This document shows positions 27,780-36,431 of a stretch of DNA of 64,000 nucleotides, piece by piece. Every line of letters starts with the position of its first letter. The first letter of the stretch is position 1. The stretch is from Pseudomonas sp. St316 (GTDB lineage Bacteria > Pseudomonadota > Gammaproteobacteria > Pseudomonadales > Pseudomonadaceae), in contig NZ_AP021901.1 of assembly GCF_018325905.1 (NCBI RefSeq), positions 5,922,001 to 5,986,000 of the forward strand, written 5' to 3'. Below the pieces are notes generated by a model. It saw only the letters and a program-made list of their open reading frames with translations. It had not been told where the DNA came from and did not search any database. The position numbers and the translations under genes were made by a program.

Positions 27780-29159
27780 ATGAGCCAACCGAAACCCAAT
27801 TTCTACAACCTGGCCTGGCGCTGGCATTTTTATGCCGGGCTGTTCGTGGCGCCGTTCATGGTGATGTTGGCCCTGACCGGGATCATTTACCTGTTCAAAC
27901 CGCAACTCGACCCGTTGATGTACGGCAGCCTGTTGAACGTGCCCGCCGGCCATCACACCCTGGCGGCGGACGACCTGCTCAAGCAGGTTCGCCAGGCTTA
28001 CCCCGAAGCTCAGGTCAAACAGTACTTGCCTCCGGTCAATGCCGAGCGCAGTGCGCAATTCGTGGTGATCGACAAGGGTCGGGAACTGAATGTGTTCATC
28101 GACCCATACCACGGTGATGTCCTCGGCGAGCAGGATGCGAAGAACAACCTGCAAGCCATGGCCCGGGCCATCCACGGCGAACTGCTGATCGGCACCGTCG
28201 GTGACCGGCTGGTGGAAATGGCCGCCGGCTGGGGCGTGGTGCTGGTGGTCTCCGGACTGTACCTGTGGTGGCCGCGCGGGCAATCGTCGGCCGGCGTGCT
28301 GTGGCCGCGCTGGAGCGCGCGCGGGCGGCTGTTCTGGCGCGACCTGCACGTGGTCGTCGGTTTCTGGGGCGCGGCATTGCTGCTGGTGATGCTGCTCAGC
28401 GGCATGACCTGGACCGGCTTCTGGGGCAAGCAATACGCAGACCTCTGGAACCGCTTCCCGGCAGCGATGTGGAATGACGTGCCCAAGTCCGACGTCGAGG
28501 CCGGCAGCCTCAACAACGCCCACCGCCAGACCGTGCCATGGGCTGTGGAAAACACCCCGATGCCGATGTCCGGCGACCATGCCGAGCACATGGGCCACGG
28601 CGGCATGCATGAAGGCCCCGCCGCCCCGACGGTCAGCCTGCAAGCGGTGCAGGACATCGCCACTGAACGCCAGGTCACGCCCGGCTACAGCATCACCCTG
28701 CCGACCACGGCCAGCGGCGTGTTCACCGTCGCCGTGTTTGCCGACGACCCGCGCAACGACGCCACGCTGCACGTGGACCAGTACTCCGGCAAGGTCCTGG
28801 CCGATGTGCGCTGGGAGCACTACGGCGTCGTTGCCCGTGCCACCGAAACCGGCGTGATGCTGCACGAAGGCAAGATGTTCGGCCCGCTGAACCAGATCAT
28901 CGTGCTGCTGATTTGCCTGATGATCCTGCTCAGCGCCGTGAGTGGCCTGGTGATCTGGTGGAAGCGCCGGCCCCAGGGCAAGTTCGGCGTACCGCCGCTG
29001 CGTCACGACCTGCCGACCTGGAAGACCGGGGTGTTCATCATGCTGGCCCTGGCGCTGGTGTTTCCGTTGGTGGGGGCTTCACTGGTGGTGGTGTGGTGGC
29101 TGGACCGGCTCGTCACCCGGCTCAATCGCCAGCCTGAGATTGCCTCATCTTCAAACTGA
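27780..29159 (+). CDS. PepSY-associated transmembrane protein
   Basis: A 459-residue inner-membrane protein of the PepSY_TM (PF03929) family, often found beside TonB receptors and proposed to reduce or handle imported metal complexes. It has transmembrane segments near residues 20-40 (FVAPFMVMLALTGIIYLF), 140-165, 195-215, 375-400 and 420-445, with two PepSY-like periplasmic repeats between. HMGHGGMHEG (about 263) is a His/Met cluster. Start ATG 27780 follows GGAG; the open frame from 27711 runs through REP sequence. Confidence 0.85.
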   Translation: MSQPKPNFYNLAWRWHFYAGLFVAPFMVMLALTGIIYLFKPQLDPLMYGSLLNVPAGHHTLAADDLLKQVRQAYPEAQVKQYLPPVNAERSAQFVVIDKGRELNVFIDPYHGDVLGEQDAKNNLQAMARAIHGELLIGTVGDRLVEMAAGWGVVLVVSGLYLWWPRGQSSAGVLWPRWSARGRLFWRDLHVVVGFWGAALLLVMLLSGMTWTGFWGKQYADLWNRFPAAMWNDVPKSDVEAGSLNNAHRQTVPWAVENTPMPMSGDHAEHMGHGGMHEGPAAPTVSLQAVQDIATERQVTPGYSITLPTTASGVFTVAVFADDPRNDATLHVDQYSGKVLADVRWEHYGVVARATETGVMLHEGKMFGPLNQIIVLLICLMILLSAVSGLVIWWKRRPQGKFGVPPLRHDLPTWKTGVFIMLALALVFPLVGASLVVVWWLDRLVTRLNRQPEIASSSN

Positions 29160-29235
29160 AGCCAGTGCGTTAACGGAAGGCGGCGCGAAAGCTCTACAAT
29201 CGCGCCCGCTTTCCAAGCTATAGACACCCTCCCTT

Positions 29236-29324
29236 GTGGGAGCGAGCTTGCTCGCGATGGCGGCACCACTTCAACAAAGATGCAAGCTGAACCAGCGCTA
29301 TCGCGAGCAAGCTCGCTCCCACAG
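29236..29324. repeat. Inverted REP pair before the ABC importer
   Basis: GTGGGAGCGAGCTTGCTCGC from 29236 and its inverted copy GCGAGCAAGCTCGCTCCCAC ending at 29322, 36 bp before the ATPase gene. The gap is otherwise featureless. Confidence 0.85.
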
Positions 29325-29359
29325 GGGATGTGCGCGCCCCCAACGACTTGAGTAGTTTC

Positions 29360-30148
29360 ATGACCTCGCTAACCCTCTCCCACCTCGCCTGGACGCCCCT
29401 GGGCCATGGCCACTGTCATCACCAGTTCCAGCTGCGTGACGTGACGTTGCAGGTGGCGGCCGGAGAGTTTGTCGGGTTGATCGGGCCCAACGGCAGCGGC
29501 AAGACCAGCCTGTTGCGCTGCGCCTATCGCTTCAGCCGGCCGGAACAGGGCGAGGTAAAACTCGAGCATCACAACGTCTGGAAGCAGTCCTCGCGCTGGT
29601 GCGCCCAACGCATCGCCGTGGTCCTGCAAGAGTTTCCCGACGCCTTCGGCCTGACGGTGGAGGAAGTGGTCGCCATGGGCCGCATGCCCCATAAAGGTCT
29701 GTTCGACGGCGACAATCATGACGACCGCCGGCGGGTGCTCCAGGCACTGGAATCGGCCGGGCTTGCCGGCTTTGGCGACCATGCATTCGCCACCCTCTCG
29801 GGGGGTGAGAAGCAACGGGTGATCCTCGCCCGGGCACTGGCCCAGCAACCGCAGTTGTTGATCCTCGACGAACCGACCAATCACCTCGACCCCCACTATC
29901 AATTGCAGTTGCTGCAACTGATCAAGGGCCTGGGCATCGGCACCCTCGCCAGCCTCCATGACCTGAACCTGGCTGCCGCGTTCTGTGATCGCCTGTACGT
30001 GATCGAACACGGACGCATCGTCGCCAGCGGCACCCCCAAGGACGTTCTCACCGTCGAGCTGTTGCGCGAGGTGTTCGGCATCGACGCCCTGGTGGATGAA
30101 CACCCGCTGTCCGGCTACCCACGAATCACCTGGATAACCCAACCATGA
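29360..30148 (+). CDS. ABC importer ATPase, FecE/BtuD family
   Basis: A 262-residue ATPase with Walker A GPNGSGKTS (about residue 46), signature LSGGEKQRV and Walker B LLILDEPTNHLD; the remaining family features are those of iron-siderophore/heme/B12 importers. Start ATG 29360; ten codons upstream in frame overlap REP and are excluded. It overlaps the binding-protein gene by 4 bp. The ATPase-SBP-permease order next to cob genes recalls PA2912-PA2914, so a corrinoid or iron-chelate substrate is possible; the substrate is not shown by sequence. Confidence 0.9.
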   Translation: MTSLTLSHLAWTPLGHGHCHHQFQLRDVTLQVAAGEFVGLIGPNGSGKTSLLRCAYRFSRPEQGEVKLEHHNVWKQSSRWCAQRIAVVLQEFPDAFGLTVEEVVAMGRMPHKGLFDGDNHDDRRRVLQALESAGLAGFGDHAFATLSGGEKQRVILARALAQQPQLLILDEPTNHLDPHYQLQLLQLIKGLGIGTLASLHDLNLAAAFCDRLYVIEHGRIVASGTPKDVLTVELLREVFGIDALVDEHPLSGYPRITWITQP

Positions 30149-31092
30149 CCTTGCGTTCCCTGCTATCGCTTGCCCTGCTGCTGGGCAGTACTCACGCCCT
30201 GGCCGAGGCCACGCGCTACCCATTGACGATACAAAGCTGCAACCGCCAGGTGGTGTTCAACGAGGCACCTCGGCACGCTGTCAGCCATGACATCAACATG
30301 ACCCAGATGATGCTCGCCCTGGGCCTCAAGCCGCGCATGGTCGGCTACAGCGGCATCAGTGGCTGGAAATCGGTGACGCCCCAGATGGCGAAGATCCTTG
30401 ATGGCCTGCCGGAACTGGCGGCCAAGTACCCGTCGGTGGAAACCCTGCTCAATGCCAACGTCGATTTCTTCTTCGCCGGTTGGGACTACGGCATGCGGGT
30501 GGGTGGCGACCTGACCCCGCAGACCCTGCAACCGCTGGGCATCAATGTCTACGAACTGACCGAATCCTGCGCGTTCGTGATGAAGCGTCCAGCGGCCTCG
30601 CTGGAGGACACCTACAACGACCTGCGCAACCTCGGGAAGATCTTCGACGTGCAGGATCGCGCCAACGCGCTGATCGCCACGATGCAGGCCCAGGTGGCCG
30701 AAGTGCGCAAACACCTGCCCACCCAGCAACCGCGCGTGTTCCTGTACGACAGCGGCGAAGACCGCGCCATGACCTCCGGGCGCCTGGGCATGCCCCAGGC
30801 CCTGATTGACGCGGCCGGTGGGCGCAATATCCTCGATGACGTGGAAACCAGTTGGACCCGGGTGAACTGGGAGAACGTGGTCGAGCGCAACCCGCAGGTC
30901 ATCGTGATCGTCGACTACGGCGAAGTCAGCGCCGAGCAGAAACAGCAATTTTTGTTGAACAACCCGGCCCTGCAATCGGTGGAGGCGATCCAGCAACGGC
31001 GCTTCATTGTGATTCCCTACGTGCAGGCCACGCCTGGCATCGATAACGTGCTGGCGGTGCAAACCCTGGCCCAGGGTTTTCGCGGCCAATGA
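30145..31092 (+). CDS. ABC importer periplasmic binding protein, FecB/BtuF family
   Basis: A 315-residue type III binding protein with signal peptide (LLGSTHALA/EA, about 20). The family's two-lobe fold is suggested by APRHAVSHDINMTQMMLALGL in the N-lobe and NWENVVERNPQVIVIVDYG in the C-lobe. Two Trp residues (SGWK, AGWDYG) could line the ligand site. Overlaps genes on both sides by 4 bp, showing one operon. Ligand unknown: cobalamin, ferric chelate or heme all fit. Confidence 0.88.
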   Translation: MTLRSLLSLALLLGSTHALAEATRYPLTIQSCNRQVVFNEAPRHAVSHDINMTQMMLALGLKPRMVGYSGISGWKSVTPQMAKILDGLPELAAKYPSVETLLNANVDFFFAGWDYGMRVGGDLTPQTLQPLGINVYELTESCAFVMKRPAASLEDTYNDLRNLGKIFDVQDRANALIATMQAQVAEVRKHLPTQQPRVFLYDSGEDRAMTSGRLGMPQALIDAAGGRNILDDVETSWTRVNWENVVERNPQVIVIVDYGEVSAEQKQQFLLNNPALQSVEAIQQRRFIVIPYVQATPGIDNVLAVQTLAQGFRGQ

Positions 31093-32099
31093 ACGGTCGT
31101 CGCTATGGCGCCCTGCTGATGCTCCTCGGCGCACTGCTGCTGGTGTCGTGCGTGGTGTCCCTGGGCTTCGGGCCGGCGCGGGTGCCGGTGACCGTGGTCT
31201 GGGACATCCTGCTGAACAAGGCCTTCGGTGCGGGCGAGGTCCATTGGACGCCCGGCCAGGAACATATCGTCTGGCTGATCCGTGTTCCGCGACTGTTGCT
31301 CGGTGCCTTGGTCGGCGCGGGGCTGGCGTTGATCGGCGCGGTGCTGCAAGCGGTCACGCGCAACCCCCTGGCCGATCCGCACTTGCTGGGCGTCACCTCC
31401 GGCGCGACCTTGGGAGCGGTGATCGTGGTGTTGCATGTCGGTGAGATCATCGGCCTGCTGACCCTGCCGCTGGCGGCGTTCATCGGCGCACTGCTGAGCA
31501 TGCTGCTGGTGCTGACCATCGCTGCCCGCCAGGGCCGCCTGGAAAGTGATCGGCTGCTGCTGTGCGGCGTGGCGGTGTCCTTCGTGATGATGGCGGCGGC
31601 CAATCTGCTGTTGTTCCTCGGTGATCATCGCGCCAGTTCGGCAGTCATGTTCTGGATGCTCGGTGGCCTGGGCCTGGCCCGCTGGGAACTGCTGGCCGTG
31701 CCGGCCGCCAGTGTGGTGCTGGGACTGGTGTTGCTGCTGGGCATGGCCCGACCGTTGAACGCGCTGATGGCCGGCGAGCAGACCGCCGTGACCCTGGGCC
31801 TGAACGCGACGAAGGTGCGGCTGTGGATCTTCTTGATCGCCTCGCTGATGACCGGCGTGCTGGTGTCCATCAGCGGTTCGATTGGTTTTGTCGGGCTGAT
31901 GGTGCCGCACATTGCCCGGCGTCTGGTGGGCGCCGAGCATCGTCGGTTGTTGCCGGCCTGCGTGCTGCTGGGCAGCCTGTTCCTGGTGTGGGTGGATGTG
32001 GCGGCGCGGACGCTGATCGCCCCCGAGGACTTGCCCATCGGTGTCGCTACCGCCGCCATCGGCGGGTTGTTCTTCATCGGCCTGATGCGCCGCCGCTGA
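31089..32099 (+). CDS. ABC importer permease, FecCD/BtuC family
   Basis: A 336-residue inner-membrane permease with about ten hydrophobic segments. Family motifs are RVPRLLLGALVGAGLALIGA, VTRNPLADPHLLGVTSGA and GFVGLMVPHIARRLVG, the last being the coupling region that meets the ATPase. One permease subunit suggests a homodimer. It is the last gene of the importer operon and is followed by a REP pair. Confidence 0.93.
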   Translation: MNGRRYGALLMLLGALLLVSCVVSLGFGPARVPVTVVWDILLNKAFGAGEVHWTPGQEHIVWLIRVPRLLLGALVGAGLALIGAVLQAVTRNPLADPHLLGVTSGATLGAVIVVLHVGEIIGLLTLPLAAFIGALLSMLLVLTIAARQGRLESDRLLLCGVAVSFVMMAAANLLLFLGDHRASSAVMFWMLGGLGLARWELLAVPAASVVLGLVLLLGMARPLNALMAGEQTAVTLGLNATKVRLWIFLIASLMTGVLVSISGSIGFVGLMVPHIARRLVGAEHRRLLPACVLLGSLFLVWVDVAARTLIAPEDLPIGVATAAIGGLFFIGLMRRR

Positions 32100-32123
32100 G
32101 CGCTACCTGACTTGCCAAACAAC

Positions 32124-32216
32124 CTGTGGGAGCGAGCTTGCTCGCGATAGCGGCAGATCAATCAGATCAGAAGTGACTGACACACCGCCATCGCGAGCAA
32201 GCTCGCTCCCACAGGG
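32124..32216. repeat. Inverted REP pair upstream of urtA
   Basis: CTGTGGGAGCGAGCTTGCTC from 32124 and its inverted copy ending CTCCCACAG at 32216, directly after the ABC permease gene and upstream of the urt control region. Confidence 0.85.
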
Positions 32217-32344
32217 GACTTGCAACCCTCTCGCCCTAATGTGGCGCACCTCCTCGCACCAGTCCCCGCAATGCGTTCATTCATGGTGCATTAGCTCGCG
32301 GGCATCCCACACCAACCCCGCATTTCCAATGCCTTTTGCCGACC

Positions 32345-32360
32345 GGGCACACCCCTTGCA
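32345..32360 (+). promoter_or_regulatory. Candidate sigma-54 (-24/-12) promoter of urtABCDE
   Basis: GGGCAC (32345-32350), 5 bp, TTGCA (32356-32360): the invariant GG and GC are 10 bp apart, as required for RpoN. It lies 64 bp before the urtA ATG. A half site ATGGTGCA (32283-32290), like the right half of an NtrC site, lies about 55 bp upstream. NtrC/RpoN control of urea uptake is established in related bacteria; the assignment here is from pattern only. Confidence 0.6.
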
Positions 32361-32423
32361 AAAGCGCTTTCAGCGTTTGCATCTGCCCTCGAAAAAAACT
32401 CAAAAGACCACGGAGATCGCACC

Positions 32424-33689
32424 ATGAAGCGTCGTAGCTTGATCAAGGCTTTTACACTCTCGGCAAGCATTGCCGCGATGGGCATGGCCTGGACCGTACA
32501 GGCCGCCGAGACCATCAAGGTCGGCATCCTGCATTCGCTGTCCGGCACCATGGCGATCTCCGAGACGTCCCTCAAGGACATGGCGCTGATGACCATTGAT
32601 GAGATCAACGCCAAGGGGGGTGTGAACGGCAAGAAGCTTGAAGCGGTGGTCGTGGACCCGGCGTCGAACTGGCCGCTGTTCGCCGAAAAGGGTCGCCAGT
32701 TGCTGACCCAGGACAAGGTCGCGGTGGTGTTCGGCTGCTGGACGTCGGTGTCGCGTAAATCGGTGTTGCCGGTGTTCGAAGAACTCAATGGGCTGCTGTT
32801 CTACCCGGTGCAATACGAAGGCGAAGAGATGTCGCCGAACGTGTTCTACACCGGCGCCGCGCCGAATCAGCAGGCGATTCCGGCGGTGGAATACCTGATG
32901 AGCGAAGAAGGCGGCAGCGCCAAGCGCTACTTCCTGCTGGGCACCGACTACGTCTACCCGCGCACCACCAACAAGATTTTGCGCTCGTTCCTGCACTCCA
33001 AAGGGGTGGCGGACAAGGACATCGAAGAGGTCTACACCCCGTTCGGCCACAGCGACTACCAGACCATCGTGGCCAACATCAAGAAGTTCTCGGCCGGCGG
33101 CAAGACCGCGGTCATCTCCACGGTCAACGGCGACTCCAACGTGCCGTTCTATAAAGAACTGGCGAACCAGGGCCTGAAGGCTACCGACGTACCGGTCGTG
33201 GCCTTCTCGGTGGGCGAGGAAGAACTGCGCGGCATCGACACCAAGCCACTGGTAGGCAACCTGGCGGCGTGGAACTACTTCGAATCGGTGGATAACCCGG
33301 CTAACAAGAAATTCGTCGAGTCCTGGAAAGCCTACGCCAAGGCCAAGAACCTGCCAGGCGCCGACAAAGCCGTGACCAACGACCCGATGGAAGCCACCTA
33401 CGTCGGCATCCACATGTGGGCGCAAGCGGTGGAAAAAGCCAAGTCCACCGACGTCGACAAAGTCCGCGAAGCCCTGGCCGGCCAGACCTTCGCCGCACCG
33501 TCGGGCTACACCCTGACCATGGACAAGACCAACCATCACCTGCACAAGCCAGTGATGATCGGCGAGATCCAGGCCGACGGTCAGTTCAACGTGGTCTGGC
33601 AGACCGAAGGCCCGATCCGCGCCCAGCCTTGGAGCCCGTTCATCGCCGGCAACGACAAGAAGCCTGACTATGCGGTGAAGAGCAACTGA
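32424..33689 (+). CDS. urtA: UrtA, urea ABC importer substrate-binding protein
   Basis: A 421-residue periplasmic urea-binding protein of the LivJ/AmiC class. The signal peptide begins MKRRSLIKAF, a twin-arginine-like sequence, so Tat export is possible; cleavage is near VQA/AE. The start of the mature protein, TIKVGILHSLSGTMAISE, and VVFGCWTSVSRKSVLPV, LFYPVQYEGEE and HLHKPVMIGEI are typical of UrtA. First gene of urtABCDE, behind a candidate sigma-54 promoter and just upstream of urease genes, which settles the substrate as urea with good confidence. Confidence 0.96.
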   Translation: MKRRSLIKAFTLSASIAAMGMAWTVQAAETIKVGILHSLSGTMAISETSLKDMALMTIDEINAKGGVNGKKLEAVVVDPASNWPLFAEKGRQLLTQDKVAVVFGCWTSVSRKSVLPVFEELNGLLFYPVQYEGEEMSPNVFYTGAAPNQQAIPAVEYLMSEEGGSAKRYFLLGTDYVYPRTTNKILRSFLHSKGVADKDIEEVYTPFGHSDYQTIVANIKKFSAGGKTAVISTVNGDSNVPFYKELANQGLKATDVPVVAFSVGEEELRGIDTKPLVGNLAAWNYFESVDNPANKKFVESWKAYAKAKNLPGADKAVTNDPMEATYVGIHMWAQAVEKAKSTDVDKVREALAGQTFAAPSGYTLTMDKTNHHLHKPVMIGEIQADGQFNVVWQTEGPIRAQPWSPFIAGNDKKPDYAVKSN

Positions 33690-33737
33690 GCCCATGGGTG
33701 TCGGCCCGAGCATGACGCTTGGGTCCGACACAAACCC

Positions 33738-33827
33738 CTGTGGGAGCGAGCTTGCTCGCGATAGCGGACTCACATTCAACAATGCGTGACTGACCCACCG
33801 CCATCGCGAGCAAGCTCGCTCCCACAT
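33738..33827. repeat. Inverted REP pair between urtA and urtB
   Basis: CTGTGGGAGCGAGCTTGCTC from 33738 and the inverted copy ending CTCCCAC at 33824 fill most of the 160-bp gap, within one functional operon. Confidence 0.85.
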
Positions 33828-33849
33828 TGTCCGCGCAAGGCGACTCTCT

Positions 33850-35352
33850 ATGCCCACCGCCCTTTACCGCCTCATCCTCGCCCTGGTGCTGCTGTTGCCA
33901 CTGGGAGCCCACGCCGACGACGCCGAAGACTTCGTCGCCGCCAACCCGACCCAGCAGGCCAAGCTCCTGGAAACCTGGGCCGCGCAGCCGGAGCCTGAGC
34001 GTGTCGAACTGATCAATGCCCTGCAACAGGGCCAGTTGACCGTCGACGGCCAGCCCAAGATCCTGCGCCTGAACAACCGCCTGCGCGGGCTGATTGAAAC
34101 CGCACTGGCCAGCCATCAACTGCTCGCCGTCGATGCTCGCGTACGTTTGGTTGCCGCGCAGCAATTGCAAAAAAGTGCCCGCCCGGCACAACTGGCGTTT
34201 CTCGATCGACAATTGGCCGGCGAGCAGGACGAAGATGTACACGCCGCCCTGAGCCTGGCCCTGGCGAACCTGCAACTGGTGGACGCCAACCCGAACGTAC
34301 GTCTGGCCGCCGTCCGGCTGCTGGGGGAAACCGGCGATCCGCTGGCCCGCACACGCCTGGAAGGTCTGCTTGAACCCGGCGTCGAAACCGATGCCGCCGT
34401 GCGCACCGCCGCTGAAACCAGCCTCAGCCAGGTCAAGCGCAAACTCCTGGTGGGCGAGTTGCTGGGCCAGGCCTTCAGCGGCATGTCCCTGGGCTCGATC
34501 CTGCTGCTCGCCGCCCTCGGCCTGGCAATCACCTTCGGCCTGCTGGGGGTGATCAACATGGCCCACGGCGAGATGCTCATGTTGGGCGCTTATTCCACCT
34601 ACGTGGTGCAGTTGCTGTTCCAGCGCTTCGCCCCGAACGCCATCGAGTTCTACCCGCTGATCGCCCTGCCGGTGGCATTTTTCATTACCGCCGCCATCGG
34701 CATGGCCCTGGAGCGCACGGTGATTCGCCACCTCTACGGGCGCCCGTTGGAAACGCTGCTCGCCACCTGGGGCATCAGCCTGATGTTGATCCAACTGGTG
34801 CGCCTGGTGTTCGGTGCGCAGAACGTCGAAGTCGCCAACCCGGCCTGGCTCTCAGGCGGGATCCAGGTGTTGCCGAACCTGGTGCTGCCGTACAACCGCA
34901 TCGTGATCATCGCCTTCGCGCTGTTCGTGGTGGTGCTGACCTGGCTGTTGCTGAACAAGACGCGCCTGGGCCTGAACGTGCGCGCGGTGACCCAAAACCG
35001 CAACATGGCCGCCTGCTGTGGCGTGCCCACCGGGCGGGTGGACATGCTCGCCTTCGGCCTCGGCTCCGGCATCGCCGGGTTGGGTGGCGTGGCCCTGAGC
35101 CAGATCGGCAACGTCGGCCCGGACCTGGGCCAGAGCTACATCATCGACTCGTTCCTGGTGGTGGTGCTCGGCGGCGTCGGCCAGTTGGCCGGTAGCGTGT
35201 TCGCCGCGTTCGGCTTGGGCATCGCCAACAAGATCCTCGAACCGCAGATCGGCGCGGTGCTCGGCAAGATCCTCATCCTGGCGTTGATCATTCTGTTCAT
35301 CCAGAAGCGTCCGCAAGGCCTCTTCGCGCTCAAAGGACGGGTAATCGACTGA
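33850..35352 (+). CDS. urtB: UrtB, urea ABC importer permease with long N-terminal periplasmic region
   Basis: A 500-residue permease of the LivH type. A signal sequence (LVLLLPLGAHA/DD) is followed by about 170 residues of helical, HEAT-like sequence (VRLVAAQQLQKSARPA, VRLAAVRLLGETGDP) before the membrane part starts near residue 205 (SGMSLGSILLLAALGLAI). Membrane motifs include GLLGVINMAHGEMLMLGAY and VLGGVGQLAGSVFAAFGLG. The extension is about 200 residues more than LivH proteins; similar long UrtB proteins are known. It overlaps urtC by one base (TGATG). Confidence 0.95.
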   Translation: MPTALYRLILALVLLLPLGAHADDAEDFVAANPTQQAKLLETWAAQPEPERVELINALQQGQLTVDGQPKILRLNNRLRGLIETALASHQLLAVDARVRLVAAQQLQKSARPAQLAFLDRQLAGEQDEDVHAALSLALANLQLVDANPNVRLAAVRLLGETGDPLARTRLEGLLEPGVETDAAVRTAAETSLSQVKRKLLVGELLGQAFSGMSLGSILLLAALGLAITFGLLGVINMAHGEMLMLGAYSTYVVQLLFQRFAPNAIEFYPLIALPVAFFITAAIGMALERTVIRHLYGRPLETLLATWGISLMLIQLVRLVFGAQNVEVANPAWLSGGIQVLPNLVLPYNRIVIIAFALFVVVLTWLLLNKTRLGLNVRAVTQNRNMAACCGVPTGRVDMLAFGLGSGIAGLGGVALSQIGNVGPDLGQSYIIDSFLVVVLGGVGQLAGSVFAAFGLGIANKILEPQIGAVLGKILILALIILFIQKRPQGLFALKGRVID

Positions 35353-36431
35353 TGAACCAGCCCCTGATGCTCACGGCCACGCAAAAGGCCGGTCCCAAAG
35401 TTACCCTCGCCGTCGGCGCGGTGATCCTGGCCGTGCTGTTGAGCCTGCCGCTACTGTCGCTGCTGGCGGCGGACAATCCGCTGCAAGTCTCAGCGTATAC
35501 CCTGACCCTGGTGGGCAAGATTCTCTGCTACGCCATCGTCGCCCTGGCGCTGGACCTGGTCTGGGGCTACGCCGGCCTGCTCTCCCTGGGCCATGGCCTG
35601 TTCTTCGCCCTGGGCGGCTACGCCATGGGCATGTACCTGATGCGCCAGGCCGCCGGCGATGGCTTGCCGGCGTTCATGACCTTCTTGTCGTGGACCGAGT
35701 TGCCCTGGTACTGGGCCGGCACCGACAGTTTCCTCTGGGCCATGTGCCTGGTGGTGCTGGCGCCGGGTTTGCTGGCGCTGGTGTTCGGTTTCTTCGCCTT
35801 CCGCTCGCGGATCAAGGGTGTGTATTTCTCGATCATGACCCAGGCCCTGACCTTCGCCGGGATGCTGTTGTTTTTCCGCAACGAAACCGGGTTTGGCGGC
35901 AACAACGGCTTCACCAATTTCCGTTCGATCCTGGGCTTTGGTATCACTGAGCCGGGCACCCGGGCGGTGCTGTTTTTGGCCACGGTGCTGTTGCTGGTGG
36001 CGAGCCTGTTCATCGGCTGGCGCCTGGCGCGCAGCAAGTTCGGCCGGGTATTGACCGCCCTGCGTGACGCGGAAAACCGCCTGATGTTCTGCGGCTACGA
36101 TCCCCGTGGCTTCAAGCTGTTCGTCTGGGTGTTGAGCGCGGTGTTGTGCGGCCTGGCCGGGGCCTTGTACGTGCCGCAGGTGGGCATCATCAACCCCAGC
36201 GAAATGTCGCCGACCAACTCCATCGAGGCTGCCGTGTGGGTCGCCCTCGGCGGGCGCGGCACGCTGATCGGGCCGTTGCTGGGCGCCGGCGTGGTCAATG
36301 GCATGAAGAGCTGGTTCACCGTGGCCTTCCCGGAGTACTGGCTGTTCTTCCTCGGCGCGCTGTTCATCGTCGTGACGCTGTATCTGCCCAAGGGTGTGAT
36401 CGGTCTGCTGAAGAAAAGAGGTGAACAATGA
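35352..36431 (+). CDS. urtC: UrtC, urea ABC importer permease
   Basis: A 359-residue LivM-type permease with about nine hydrophobic segments. It carries LDLVWGYAGLLSLGHGLFFALGGYAMGMYLMR, the usual conserved segment near residue 75 (quoted in part), the coupling sequence LRDAENRLMFCGYDP and IGLLKKRG at the end. Pairs with UrtB. Its ATG overlaps the urtB stop, and its stop overlaps urtD by 4 bp. Confidence 0.95.
   Translation: MNQPLMLTATQKAGPKVTLAVGAVILAVLLSLPLLSLLAADNPLQVSAYTLTLVGKILCYAIVALALDLVWGYAGLLSLGHGLFFALGGYAMGMYLMRQAAGDGLPAFMTFLSWTELPWYWAGTDSFLWAMCLVVLAPGLLALVFGFFAFRSRIKGVYFSIMTQALTFAGMLLFFRNETGFGGNNGFTNFRSILGFGITEPGTRAVLFLATVLLLVASLFIGWRLARSKFGRVLTALRDAENRLMFCGYDPRGFKLFVWVLSAVLCGLAGALYVPQVGIINPSEMSPTNSIEAAVWVALGGRGTLIGPLLGAGVVNGMKSWFTVAFPEYWLFFLGALFIVVTLYLPKGVIGLLKKRGEQ

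Noticed and set aside
25808..29006. Long minus-strand frames opposite oprC and the PepSY gene
   Set aside because: Opposite to well-conserved proteins, and they run through REP sequence.
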